Shown in pieces: positions 1 to 9,045 of a stretch of DNA of 64,000 nt. Positions within the stretch are counted from its first letter, which is position 1. The number at the start of each line of letters is the position of its first letter. The position numbers were made by a program, and so were the translations under genes. The notes under the pieces are model-generated. The model had not been told where the DNA came from and did not search any database. It saw only the letters and a program-made list of their open reading frames with translations. The stretch comes from Hemileia vastatrix (taxonomy: Eukaryota > Basidiomycota > Pucciniomycetes > Pucciniales > Zaghouaniaceae). The stretch spans positions 38,537,203 through 38,601,202 of the forward strand of contig JASXTE010000005.1 in the NCBI GenBank assembly GCA_030280995.1, given 5' to 3'.

Positions 1-1449
1 AATATCTCCCAAACCATAGCACACTCTCCCTGAAAACGCTTCAACAAACTCCTCAGCACTAGGTGGTATCCCAGCATCCTTTATTGTAACCCTATTTAAT
101 TCCCTAAGATCATGAACAACTCTAAGCTTGCCATTCGGTTTCTTGATACAAAATACAGGACTAGAATAACTTGACGTTGATTGCTCATACAGTCCAGTGC
201 GTATCCGTTCTCTGACAACTTCAATATAGGCTTCTTTCAATGCAGCCGGAATAGGAATCGGTTTCTGCTGCCACGGTTCATGACATACCACAGGAATCTT
301 GTAAGGCTCCCCATAGGAATGCTTCAACACACCCCTCTCCTCTTCTTCAAAAGCAATGGCCTTCTCTCGCTTGACCATCACATCCAACAACAACTTCTTC
401 TCTTCTCCAGACAACCAACCATCAGGTCCAAAATTAACAACACCCAGTCTCTCAAAAGTGATTCTTGACGTCTCAGAAAATTCAGGCGGATTCTTTACCA
501 AGGGACTTTCATAAGGATCTCTTGATAACCTTGGTCTTCTCAAAGGTGGATTTAATTCATCAGGTAGCGGTTCATTAATAGGTCGAACTTTATTTGCTAC
601 TTTCTTATATTTGGCTGCGTCCACATCTAAATTAACTTGAGGTAAAAGATTTTCTTTTGTATTGCCATTAAAACTTTTATCAAATAAATCTTCTTCATCG
701 CCAGAATCAGAATAAGAAAAATTAGAAAAATATTTTATTTCATTTTTAAATTTTACCCTTTTCTCCTTTCCCTCGTCTAATTTATAAACAGATTTTCCAA
801 CACCTTTGCTTCCCTTATCCAACAGTAAATCACCCGTAAAGAAAGTCGGCAGTTTAACCTCTTGCTGGAGGACCTGAATTGAATTTTCACAAAAATTATT
901 TTTTTGGGTTTTAATTATACCAAGATTTTTAATCGGATTTTGATAAGATTTTTGCAGTTTACCCTCTTGCTGGAGGTCCGTAATAGAAGGAGATAATTGC
1001 AGTTTAACCTCTTGCTGGAGGTCCAAAATAACATTTTCACAAAAATTATTTTTTTGTGTTTTAATTATACTAAGATTTTTAATCGTATTTTGATGAGATT
1101 TTCGCAGTTTATCCTCTTGCTGGAGGTCCATAATAGAAGGAGATACTTGCAGTTTATCCTCTTGCTGGAGGTCATAAAACATACCCTTCCAATTTTTATC
1201 CAACCTAATTTGGCCCATTTTGCCTTTTTTACCATTTTTAAATTTAATAGAAAAACCGGGTAAATCCAATAAACATATAGAAAAGTCCAAAACGTATTTG
1301 CACTCCAAAGTAATATTAACAGAAAATAATTGAGAATCCACTTGAATTATCTCCAAGTGAGCTGACCTATTGCAATCCGGGATCTCATCCTGAGGAGAGA
1401 TTACAACATTAGAGTGATCAGCCCCTGCTACCCCAAAAAATGAGGGCAT
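1..1449 (-). CDS. Ty3/gypsy pol, N-terminal part (copy A), cut by window edge
   Basis: The reading frame starts at ATG 1449 on the minus strand and runs open to base 1. It matches the first part of the complete pol at 9034-13338 almost base for base (offset 11889). What is visible is the N-terminal linker with five LQQE(D/V/G)KL-type repeats (coordinates about 850-1172), an acidic stretch, and the beginning of the reverse transcriptase, ending just after the region containing VVHDLRELNRV. It overlaps the gag-protease ORF by 22 nt in the -1 frame. RNase H and integrase lie outside the window. No stop codon is seen in the visible part. Confidence 0.9.
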   Translation of the reverse strand, partial: MPSFFGVAGADHSNVVISPQDEIPDCNRSAHLEIIQVDSQLFSVNITLECKYVLDFSICLLDLPGFSIKFKNGKKGKMGQIRLDKNWKGMFYDLQQEDKLQVSPSIMDLQQEDKLRKSHQNTIKNLSIIKTQKNNFCENVILDLQQEVKLQLSPSITDLQQEGKLQKSYQNPIKNLGIIKTQKNNFCENSIQVLQQEVKLPTFFTGDLLLDKGSKGVGKSVYKLDEGKEKRVKFKNEIKYFSNFSYSDSGDEEDLFDKSFNGNTKENLLPQVNLDVDAAKYKKVANKVRPINEPLPDELNPPLRRPRLSRDPYESPLVKNPPEFSETSRITFERLGVVNFGPDGWLSGEEKKLLLDVMVKREKAIAFEEEERGVLKHSYGEPYKIPVVCHEPWQQKPIPIPAALKEAYIEVVRERIRTGLYEQSTSSYSSPVFCIKKPNGKLRVVHDLRELNRVTIKDAGIPPSAEEFVEAFSGRVCYGLGDI

Positions 1450-4037
1450 TCATCCCTTTCCAACAAACATAATTCACCAGAAGCCGTCCGTTTTATATGC
1501 CGCTTCTTGGTGCAAACACAACACTGGCAGAGAGTAGTAATCCCTGGCTGTGTTTCCCAACCTTCATCTCCAGGAGGCGCTAACCGCATATGTAACCTCC
1601 GCATATCTTCACCAGTGATCTCCAAACTAATCCCCATGCCAGCTTGATACCCTATCCTGGCCTCAAAATCCATCAAAAAAAGACCACCAAGAACAGTTTT
1701 GACTGCTCCTCTGGCCACATAAAAGTGAACCTTACCAACAGATCCACCAATGCCTAACCTGACATGCTCAGCTGTACCCATCAGCTCTGTTGCATGCCCT
1801 CCAATACCTCTGAGGTTTCCCCCAGTTCCACTTTTAATTGGCAAGCCTATACTCGTCGCTTGCTCCAATGAAATTAAATTAATTTGAGACCCTGAATCGA
1901 CCAAGGCCTTTACTTCTTTACCGTTAAGAGTTACCACCAGGTAACCCAGGGGAGCGGAAAAATGTGTATCTACATCTTCCCCAAACTTTTCAGCATTTTC
2001 ACAAATATATTCCACCTCTCCAGTGGAAACCCGAAGCCTCGTCAAATGCTTCTTTTGCTTTTCAGCAAGCGCCGGACTAATCGTAAATAACTCCCACAAA
2101 GATAAGGGAATCTGCAGTTGATTCACCCTATTCAAAACTGCGTCCATCGCATTAGCTTGACCAGAAACTACTGGACGCTCATACTGGACCTTTGATTTAA
2201 CAACCTTGGCCCTGGGTACCTCTTGAGGTCCAACCGAGCCATCTTCACCCCCCATTATAACATCTTCACTTTCTATAACCCTAACTCCGTCACCAGCTTC
2301 TTGCACTAATCCTGATGCATCGCTAGTCCTTCTTACACCCTCCATTGGGATGGGACCGCTAAAACTTGGTCTGGGTAGAGACGCCAACGGTACGTCCTCC
2401 TCAGAATCCGAATCATCCTCTGGCATAGGCTCACCATTTAAATCAAACTTTCCATAACTAGGGGGCCCCATATCAGCAATCCCCTTCTGCATTTTATATA
2501 ATTCGTCCTTAGAGTAAGGGTTCAATTTGTTGACGGCAGTTTGAGCACTAGAATTCTTGTCCTTAGAGTAAGGGTTCACTTTGTTGTTGGCCTTGCCAGG
2601 ATTAGCCCTCAATTGGCTCTGAATGCTACTTTTTGCCTTAGTAGCAGCTGCTCTTCTAGCAGCATTAACATCGTATTCGCCAGCCATACAGCTACCCTCC
2701 ACCTGGGCAACTGTCGCCAGCTCTAAACCACCAAAAGAAGTAGAAAATGTGGCTTTACTGACCTCTTTCTCCTTGCCCTTGTCAGCTTTACCACCATTAC
2801 CATTACCATTTTTGCCACCCTTGGCATTAACATCTTCATCCGTCACCTCTTCAAATCTGGCTCTCCTTTCAGCCGTTAAACTTCTTCTGACCAAATCAGA
2901 AGGAGACTGTCCATCACTGGGCTTGATGAACGAACCATCAGGAAATTTATAAACTTTACCATCAAATAAAACTCGCCCAGCATCCATATCCTTATCAAGA
3001 GCAAAACAAACTGTTGCTCTGTGCCCCCTCCTATTACAATAGGAGCACACCTTTGGCTCATCATAGCCACCTCTATATCCATTACCACCATTCCCACCAT
3101 TTCTCCCATTGCCTGGGAAGCGGTTACCGTTGTTATTGCCATTATAATTTCGACGTTCATAACCTCTAGACTGATAAGAAGTCGACGTCGACGAAGAAGC
3201 GATTGGGGCCTTATTGGCCTTCTGGGTTTCTTGAACAAATATTTTTAATTGTTTAGTTAAATCGGCCAGGTGATCGACCATCTTATTATCCACATTACCC
3301 TCAACTTTAGCAGCAGGTAATCCCATTTGAGCCTTCTTGGCCTCCTGGGCTTTGACCATAATATCGTTATTTTCGGCCAAAACTTCGCTAACCTTGCTAA
3401 CATATTGAGTGCATGACTCTTGATATTTGTCCAACGCCAATAACTTTAGATGGGCTTGAATGTTGTCCTTGATAACCTCCAGAGCCGGCAGTTTCTGCTC
3501 ACCATTAGGCAGTTCCTTCATCAAATCTTTTCTTGAAAGATCCTTCAAGACGTCCATTCGAATATCCCTGCTGCATGCTGACCAAAACAAATCTTTTGCT
3601 TGGTTCTCATGCACTAACTCGTCCACCAGTATGAGATATTCCACCACTTCATCAAACTGAACACAGAGCTTTTTGAAGTCAGCCATAGAAGAAACTCCAC
3701 CTTTTGCTTGCCAGTCTCCAACAATTTTATTGAGGTCCATCATAGTAAACCTAACACCCCATCTATCAACCATAGCTTTAGAAAGCTTAACCCAATCCTT
3801 GTCCTTAAATGCCTGCATAGCAATAACCTCTTTTTCCACCTCCCTGTCAGCAATAAAAAATCTAACTTGCTTCACCATGTCCACATGAGAAGCACCATCA
3901 ACAGCAGCAGCAGCTTCATACCTGCTAATGAACCATTTAACCTCCTCCCCATCAAACTTTGGGCCATCCCAAGAAACAATTCTAACTGAGGGAGTAAGAG
4001 GGTTAGAAGATCCAGAAGCAACAGCAGAAGAAGACAT
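1428..4037 (-). CDS. Ty3/gypsy gag-protease polyprotein (copy A)
   Basis: An 869-residue ORF with ATG at 4037. The first ~280 residues are a retrotransposon Gag-like helical region; a CCHC zinc knuckle (CSYCNRRGHRATVC) lies near residue 330, after an Asn/Gly-rich stretch, and is expected to bind element RNA. The C-terminal part holds a pepsin-like retroviral aspartic protease with active site VDSGS near residue 713. It is followed by pol in the -1 frame. The only protein difference I saw from the sister copy is a Gly in ARGAVKTV where that copy has Val. It looks intact. The product would form virus-like particles and process itself and Pol. Confidence 0.92.
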   Translation of the reverse strand: MSSSAVASGSSNPLTPSVRIVSWDGPKFDGEEVKWFISRYEAAAAVDGASHVDMVKQVRFFIADREVEKEVIAMQAFKDKDWVKLSKAMVDRWGVRFTMMDLNKIVGDWQAKGGVSSMADFKKLCVQFDEVVEYLILVDELVHENQAKDLFWSACSRDIRMDVLKDLSRKDLMKELPNGEQKLPALEVIKDNIQAHLKLLALDKYQESCTQYVSKVSEVLAENNDIMVKAQEAKKAQMGLPAAKVEGNVDNKMVDHLADLTKQLKIFVQETQKANKAPIASSSTSTSYQSRGYERRNYNGNNNGNRFPGNGRNGGNGGNGYRGGYDEPKVCSYCNRRGHRATVCFALDKDMDAGRVLFDGKVYKFPDGSFIKPSDGQSPSDLVRRSLTAERRARFEEVTDEDVNAKGGKNGNGNGGKADKGKEKEVSKATFSTSFGGLELATVAQVEGSCMAGEYDVNAARRAAATKAKSSIQSQLRANPGKANNKVNPYSKDKNSSAQTAVNKLNPYSKDELYKMQKGIADMGPPSYGKFDLNGEPMPEDDSDSEEDVPLASLPRPSFSGPIPMEGVRRTSDASGLVQEAGDGVRVIESEDVIMGGEDGSVGPQEVPRAKVVKSKVQYERPVVSGQANAMDAVLNRVNQLQIPLSLWELFTISPALAEKQKKHLTRLRVSTGEVEYICENAEKFGEDVDTHFSAPLGYLVVTLNGKEVKALVDSGSQINLISLEQATSIGLPIKSGTGGNLRGIGGHATELMGTAEHVRLGIGGSVGKVHFYVARGAVKTVLGGLFLMDFEARIGYQAGMGISLEITGEDMRRLHMRLAPPGDEGWETQPGITTLCQCCVCTKKRHIKRTASGELCLLERDECPHFLG

Positions 4038-4194
4038 CCCAATAAGTAATGAGAAGCGTTAACAATCGATAAAATAACAAGCCTCTTGCAGGCCAATAAC
4101 AAAGATCCAATTAGAGTTCCAGAAAATAAGCCTCTTGCAGGCTAATAACGTTCTTGATCCAAGTAAGTCTTTAAAGAAAGCTAGAGAAATCGAA

Positions 4195-4211
4195 CCCCAT
4201 GTTGGGCGCCA
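4195..4211 (-). other. Primer binding site, copy A
   Basis: On the minus strand the sequence four bases inside the LTR end reads TGGCGCCCAACATGGGG, the usual TGGCGCC start of a gypsy primer binding site. Copies C and D have CGTGGGG at the end where A and B have CATGGGG. The priming tRNA is not identified. Confidence 0.75.
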
Positions 4212-4215
4212 ACTA

Positions 4216-5351
4216 TGGTAAGGTAAACTCTTACAGTCGTCTTGCTGTAAGCAGAATCCGGAGGAGATATGTGGATTTAGCTGAAAACCCCGTCCTTCCA
4301 ATAAAAATAACAAAGTAGGTGTTCTAAATCACTAAGCTAACCAATCTACTTGGATCTGATTGATAAAAATAATGAAACTCTAAAATAATTAACGCTTATT
4401 GAGATTAAATGATCGTGGCTGTTGATAAAGAAATACTGATAACAACAATTAAGGTGTACCAGTGAAAGATCTGAAAAGATTGACTTTTATGTTTTTATAA
4501 TATTTTTAATTTTTATGAGACAGCAATAATCAAGTCCCAGTGACGAAGACCTTTCTAAAGATACCCTATATGAAGTGTTATTTTAATTGTTGAGTAGTAT
4601 TTCTAAAATGTTATGTAAAAAAAATAATAATGTTATAAGGGTATTACAAGTTATTTTAATTTGTTGAGTAATAAAAAATGAGACTGTGGTAGTTAATGAT
4701 TAAGCTGTATGATGTGTCCCCCCTCTCAATTTCGAGTTTGAGAAGCGCTTAAGTATTCCTAGTCACGTGCCTAAGTTTTCCCCTCCAGAGCTCTTCCAGA
4801 GTCAATCCGGAGCCGGAACGGAGTCCGTACGGAGCCCGTACGGAGTCAAAGCGGAGCCCGTACGGAGTCCCTCTGGACTTCCGGACTCAATTTAGAACCT
4901 TAAAACTATAATAAAAAATCTAGAAAAATTACACATAATAGAGCTACTTCCCCTTTACATACCAAACTAATTTTCGTACTCTGCGCAGCTCTAATTACCC
5001 CGTGAAAATTCATCAAAGTTAAGTAATTTTTGAAAACGTAAATATTTCTATAAAACTTTAAAATTCATTTAAAAATATAAGAAAAATAGTGAAAATTCTG
5101 GGAAAATTTCCCAAGGTTCTTGAGTGACTCGACTTAATACTTATAAATTTTTCAGACCGTAAAAATAAGTTTTCTCCGTAAAATAAATTGTTTTCGTGTA
5201 GGCATTTGCTCGTGACCAATTTCTTCATATTTAAAACTCAAATAAATTAAATAAAACCCTTTTATATAAAAAAAATAATAACGCCAATCTTGCACGCCGT
5301 AATAACTCCATTTACATATTTAGGTGCCGTACTAAACTTTAGGCTACCACA
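4216..5351 (-). repeat. 5' LTR of copy A (1136 bp)
   Basis: On the minus strand it begins TGTGGTAGCC and ends CCTTACCA, directly before the primer binding site. It matches the LTRs at 16105-17218, 18000-19150 and 61350-62509. A GC-rich tandem array of a ~11-bp unit (CGGAGTCCGTA-like) lies near 4800-4880. This array is 22 bp longer than in copy B. The outer border is set by the switch to gag sequence at 5352. Confidence 0.9.
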
Positions 5352-5467
5352 ACGCCAATAACTTTAGATGGGCTTGAATGTTGTCCTTGATAACCTCCAG
5401 AGCCGGCAGTTTCTGCTCACCATTAGGCAGTTCCTTCATCAAATCTTTTCTTGAAAGATCCTTCAAG
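5352..5467 (-). pseudogene. 116-bp gag scrap beyond the LTR of A; duplication breakpoint
   Basis: This matches gag codons and is the same piece of gag that flanks copy B at 17219-17334. It stops abruptly at CTTCAAG, where LTR sequence takes over at 5468. Because A and B share the same insertion flank, they must come from duplication of one insertion and not from two retrotransposition events. Confidence 0.85.
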
Positions 5468-5847
5468 TTTTCGTAGTCTGCGCAGCTCTAATTACCCCGT
5501 GAAAATTCATCAAAGTTAAGTAATTTTTGAAAACGTAAATATTTCTATAAAACTTTAAAATTCATTTAAAAATATAAGAAAAATAGTAAAATTTCTGGTA
5601 AAATTTCCCAAGGTTCTTGAGTGACTCGACTTAATACTTATAAATTTTTCAGACCGTAAAAATAAGTTTTCTCCGTAAAATAAATTGTTTTCGTGTAGGC
5701 ATTTGCTCGTGACCAATTTCTTCATATTTAAAACTCAAATAAATTAAATAAAACCCTTTTATATAAAAAAATAATAACGCCAATCTTGCACGCCGTAATA
5801 ACTCCATTTACATATTTAGGTGCCGTACTAAACTTTAGGCTACCACA
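5468..5847 (-). repeat. Truncated 3' LTR of element B
   Basis: On the minus strand it starts TGTGGTAGCC at 5847 and matches the first ~380 bp of the family LTR, then breaks off at 5468 against gag sequence. It carries the variant GTAGTCTGCG also seen in the C and D LTRs, whereas the 5' LTRs of A and B read GTACTCTGCG. The two LTRs of B are therefore not identical. Confidence 0.85.
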
Positions 5848-5862
5848 TCCTCCCTCCAATCG
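5848..5862 (-). other. Polypurine tract next to the 3' LTR of B
   Basis: On the minus strand the sequence immediately before the LTR start TGTGGTAGCC is GGAGGGAGGA, a standard plus-strand primer position. It fixes the LTR border and the orientation of the element. Confidence 0.75.
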
Positions 5863-6508
5863 AGAATGTCCCCATTCTTAAAACTTTGCATAAGTGGTTG
5901 AGCAATTCCAAAAGAATTATCTTTTCTAATAAAATAATTTGATAAATTTGTTTTAGCTGATCTTCTTTTAAATCTTTATAACAAAAATGTTCTTTCTTCT
6001 TCTCTGGCTTGATATAACATAAAATAATATAAATCTTGTGATGATTCCACTACTGAGAGCAAGGTTTGAATCCCTTCAGACTCCCATATACCAGTCTTCC
6101 TTCTTGTCACAGCATTGAGAGAGTGGATCTTCCTATGAGCCGAATACTCCTGATTCCAACCTCATAGGGCCCCCCACTGAGCCAAATTCTATGATTCCAA
6201 TCTCGCCATAAGGTCCTCCAAGCTTCACACCAAAAATGGCCTAACACTGAGGCACTAAAAAAAATCATTCCCTAAAATCCAACTACCATCCTAACTTCTG
6301 ATTCCTTCATCACAATTTTCAAACTTTGCTATACAGCAAACCCATAAAATACTTTTGCCAGGCTTCCAATAATAATTTTAACTTTAGACCATGTTAAAGC
6401 GCCACAAATTTTACCTAATTAACCATTATGCTTTCTTTAGCATCATCACCACCTAAAATTTTAACCTCCTAAAGCTATCAGCACCCAATTCCAGAAATAA
6501 TTGAATAA
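5863..6508 (-). other. 3' non-coding region of B, distal part
   Basis: No open frame and no repeated motif found. On the sense strand this lies between the mini-hairpin array and the polypurine tract. Composition is mixed, AT-rich. Confidence 0.5.
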
Positions 6509-7269
6509 CCAGTTTAGAGTCTTAGTGGACAGTGATAAATTAAAAGATTGAATTGAGTTATCCAAACAAGATTGACATTCCAGTTTAAAGTCTTGGCGGA
6601 CCAAACATATAATCGATTGCCAGTTTATGGTCTTGGTGGACCAAAGATCGTTTAGTTGCATAAATAACTTGATAAATTCCTAAGTAAGGCCTAGGCTTGA
6701 CCAAAGATTGAATAAATTTGATAATCCAGTTTAATGTCATAGTGGACCAAACATTTGATCGACAAGTAATCCAGTATAAGGCCATAGTGGTCCAACGAAT
6801 GTTGAATTATCCTGCAGATATTAATTTTCCAGTTTAAAGTCATAGTGGACTAAACAATGAATGAACTACCAGTTTAAAGTCATGGTGGACCAAACATTTA
6901 ATCGATAAGAAATCCAGTTTAAGGTCATGGTGGACCCAACACTTGATAATAGTCCAGTTTAAGGTCTTGGTGGACCTAACAAATCCAATAAAAAAATTTA
7001 AACAATAGTCTTGAAAATTAGCCAGTTTAAAGTCTTGGAGGACTAACAGATGTCAAGATAAAGAAAATTATCCTTAATGAAAGTCTTGAAAAATAGCCAG
7101 TTTAAAGTCTTGGAGGACTAACAGATCCAAAATTTGTATAAAACCTTAAGGAAAGTCTTGAACAGTAGCCAGTTTAAAGTCTTGGAGGACTAACAGCTCC
7201 AAAATACATATATAAAAAAAACCTTAAAGAACGTCTTGAACAGTAGCCAGTTTAAAGTCTTGGAGGACT
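6509..7269 (-). repeat. Array of ~14 mini-hairpin units, GTC/GAC type (3' region of B)
   Basis: On the plus strand the units read CCAGTTTA-N-GTC-N6-GAC. On the element sense strand each is a 4-bp stem (AGTC/GACT or GGTC/GACC), a 6-nt loop (CACTAT, CACCAT, CACCAA or CTCCAA) and then TTTAAACTGG. I placed copies starting at 6509, 6580, 6620, 6679 (degenerate), 6726, 6771, 6829, 6869, 6913, 6954, 7022, 7097, 7169 and 7247. Spacing is 40-80 bp with poorly conserved spacers, apart from the last four units, which share longer flanks. No ORF runs through the array. Confidence 0.85.
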
Positions 7270-7435
7270 AACAGCTATCTTGAAGTAAAATCCCATAGGT
7301 ATTGAGTTCCCCTAGACCCTGTTTCCTGTCTAAACTAAATGAATAAAACTAAAAAGAATGAAAACTAAAAAAAATAAAACTAAGAAATATAATAATGATT
7401 TTGATTTAATTAATAAATTTTAATTTTAATTTTAA

Positions 7436-7441
7436 TTATTA

Positions 7442-7489
<48 letters not shown>

Positions 7490-7600
7490 TTTTTTTTTAT
7501 TTATTTTATTTTTATTTTATTTTATTTTTATTTTTTTTTATTTTTTATTTTTATTTTTTTTTTATTTTTTTTAATTTTAATTTTTTTTTTTTTTTTGATT
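7436..7600. repeat. A/T microsatellite tract
   Basis: TTATTA and TTTTA runs with no G or C over long stretches, including an ATT repeat at about 7449-7495. It lies within the 3' region of B. Confidence 0.95.
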
Positions 7601-7777
7601 TAAAATAAAAGATTTTAGAAAAGATAGTTTTGAAATAAAAGTTAAAATTTAATTTTAAAGAAAGATAAATGAATGTGAAAAGAAAGATAAAAAAAAAAGT
7701 ACTAAAAAAAAATTTTTAAATAAAATTTTAAAAGATGCCCCCCGGCCATTTGATGAGCCGTACCCTCGACATCATAC

Positions 7778-7803
7778 CCACATCCAAGTGCAACTTGATG
7801 TGG
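7778..7803 (-). other. CCACATC hairpin (3' region of B)
   Basis: On the sense strand CCACATC-AAGT, a 3-nt loop, ACTT, one bulged G, then GATGTGG, giving an 11-bp stem. Related copies lie at 41311-41335, 41510-41535, 57417-57441 and (decayed) 57631-57656. Downstream on the sense strand is a CTCATCAA(T/A)TGGCCGG-like sequence, which is also conserved. Confidence 0.65.
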
Positions 7804-7870
7804 TTACACAATTTTGAGAAATTGAAAGAAAAGAAAATAAATGAAAGTTTTTAGAAGATAATTTTATAAT

Positions 7871-7935
7871 GATGATCACTGGGTGGGCTCCCTCCAATTT
7901 ATAAAAATGATTAGAGACCACCAGTGAGCATCACC
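7871..7935 (-). other. Long imperfect hairpin (3' region of B)
   Basis: On the sense strand TCACTGG pairs with CCAGTGA, and inside it TGGTCTC faces GGAGGGAGCCCA. Counterparts are at 41128-41182 in I and 57184-57241 in G, where the outer stem GATCACTGG/CCAGTGATC is perfect. Confidence 0.6.
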
Positions 7936-8058
7936 TTTGCAATAATTCATAATATATATTAAAGAAAAGAAATCACAATCTAACATAAAAAAATCAAAAA
8001 CAAAATAAAATAAAAGAATCTTGAATCCGGCGTTGAGAGCGACGTCTCTTGATTCGTT

Positions 8059-8081
8059 CCAGTTTATAGTCTTAGTGGACT
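8059..8081 (-). other. Single mini-hairpin between two hairpin modules (B)
   Basis: On the sense strand AGTC-CACTAA-GACT followed by ATAAACTGG. It lies between the 10-bp hairpin (8149-8189) and the long hairpin (7871-7935), the same position as the units at 41062 in I and 57115 in G. Confidence 0.7.
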
Positions 8082-8148
8082 TCCTAAAATTAAAAGACAA
8101 AGCCAGGATTCAACTAGAAACAGGGAAAATTTTGGAAACGAACATTAT

Positions 8149-8189
8149 GGGGTAATTGTGTATAGAGCAGCCAGCCCATCAATTACCCC
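8149..8189 (-). other. 10-bp hairpin GGGGTAATTG/CAATTACCCC (B)
   Basis: On the sense strand GGCAAGTGTGGG leads into a perfect 10-bp stem with a ~21-nt loop containing GATGGGCTGGCTGCTCT. Five counterparts in I and G keep the loop and change both sides of the stem together. Confidence 0.75.
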
Positions 8190-8409
8190 CACACTTGCCA
8201 ATATTAAATTAAGAAGGTTCCCCTGTGAACACTTCTTCCAATAAATTTTTAAAAATTTTCCAACACTATCTTCACCCATATTTTAAGAATTTTAAGTTTT
8301 CGAAAATTTCAAAGAAGGTCTTCTTGAATTTCGTTGAGTTTCATCATAGTTTCGTCGACCATATACAGTGTAACGATAGTAAAGTATTTTTTTATAAAAA
8401 TAAGAAGAT

Positions 8410-9045
8410 AGTTTATCCTCGTTGCGGAGGTATAAATTTAATAAAAGTCATTAAAATTGTAGTTTATCCTCATTTCGGAGTTGATAAAATTTAAGAAATT
8501 TCATAGTTTATCCTCATTGCGGAGGAATCCATAAAGTTTCATTGATATCATAGTTTATCCTCATTGCGGAGGAATCCATAAAATTTCGTTGATATCATAG
8601 TTTATCCTCATTGCGGAGGAATCCATAAAATTTGATAAATGTCATAGTTTATCCTCATTGCGGAGGAATCCATAAAATTTCCTTGATATCATAGTTTATC
8701 CTCGTTGCGGAGGTATAAATTTAATAAAAGTCATTAAAATTGTAGTTTATCCTCATTTCGGAGTTATCCATATAATTTCATAAATGTCTTAGTTTATCCT
8801 CATTGCGGAGGAATCCATAAAGTTTCATTGATATCATAGTTTATCCTCATTGCGGAGGTATCCATAATATTTAAGAAGTTTCATAGTTTATCCTCATTGC
8901 GGAGGATCCATAAAATTTAAGAAATTTCATAGTTTATCCTCATTGCGGAGGAATAAATTTAATAAAAGACATTAAAATTGTAGTTTATCCTCATTTCGGA
9001 GTTGATAAATTTAAGAAATTTCATAGTTTATCCTCATTGCGGAGG
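8410..9045 (-). repeat. Array of 14 mini-hairpin units, CCTC/GAGG type (B)
   Basis: On the plus strand AGTTTATCCTCATTGCGGAGG at intervals of about 40-47 bp, starting at 8410, 8461, 8505, 8552, 8599, 8645, 8693, 8744, 8791, 8838, 8885, 8931, 8982 and 9025. On the sense strand: CCTC-CGCAAT-GAGG-ATAAACT. Three copies carry CATTTCGGAGTT and lose part of the stem. The spacers are AT-rich and partly repeated. The first unit on the sense strand contains the pol stop codon. The regular spacing superficially resembles a CRISPR array, but the spacers are related to each other and the context is a eukaryotic retroelement. Confidence 0.88.

Noticed and set aside
2541..3248. Several plus-strand ORFs of 60-109 residues over gag (repeated at 14430-15137)
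   Set aside because: Opposite-strand shadows of the intact gag-protease ORF; low-complexity translations that follow the codon pattern of gag.
1..5351. Two independent insertions of the same family (A and B)
   Set aside because: Both share the same 116-bp gag flank beyond the 5' LTR, so one insertion was duplicated.
8225..8494. 89-residue ORF on the plus strand
   Set aside because: It runs through the mini-hairpin repeats on the antisense strand and has no conserved motif; unlike the antisense genes of F and G it has no cysteine layout or intron.
8410..9045. CRISPR-like array
   Set aside because: Regular ~45-bp spacing of a 21-bp repeat, but the spacers are related to each other, the repeat continues into protein-coding sequence and other arrays, and the context is a eukaryotic retroelement.
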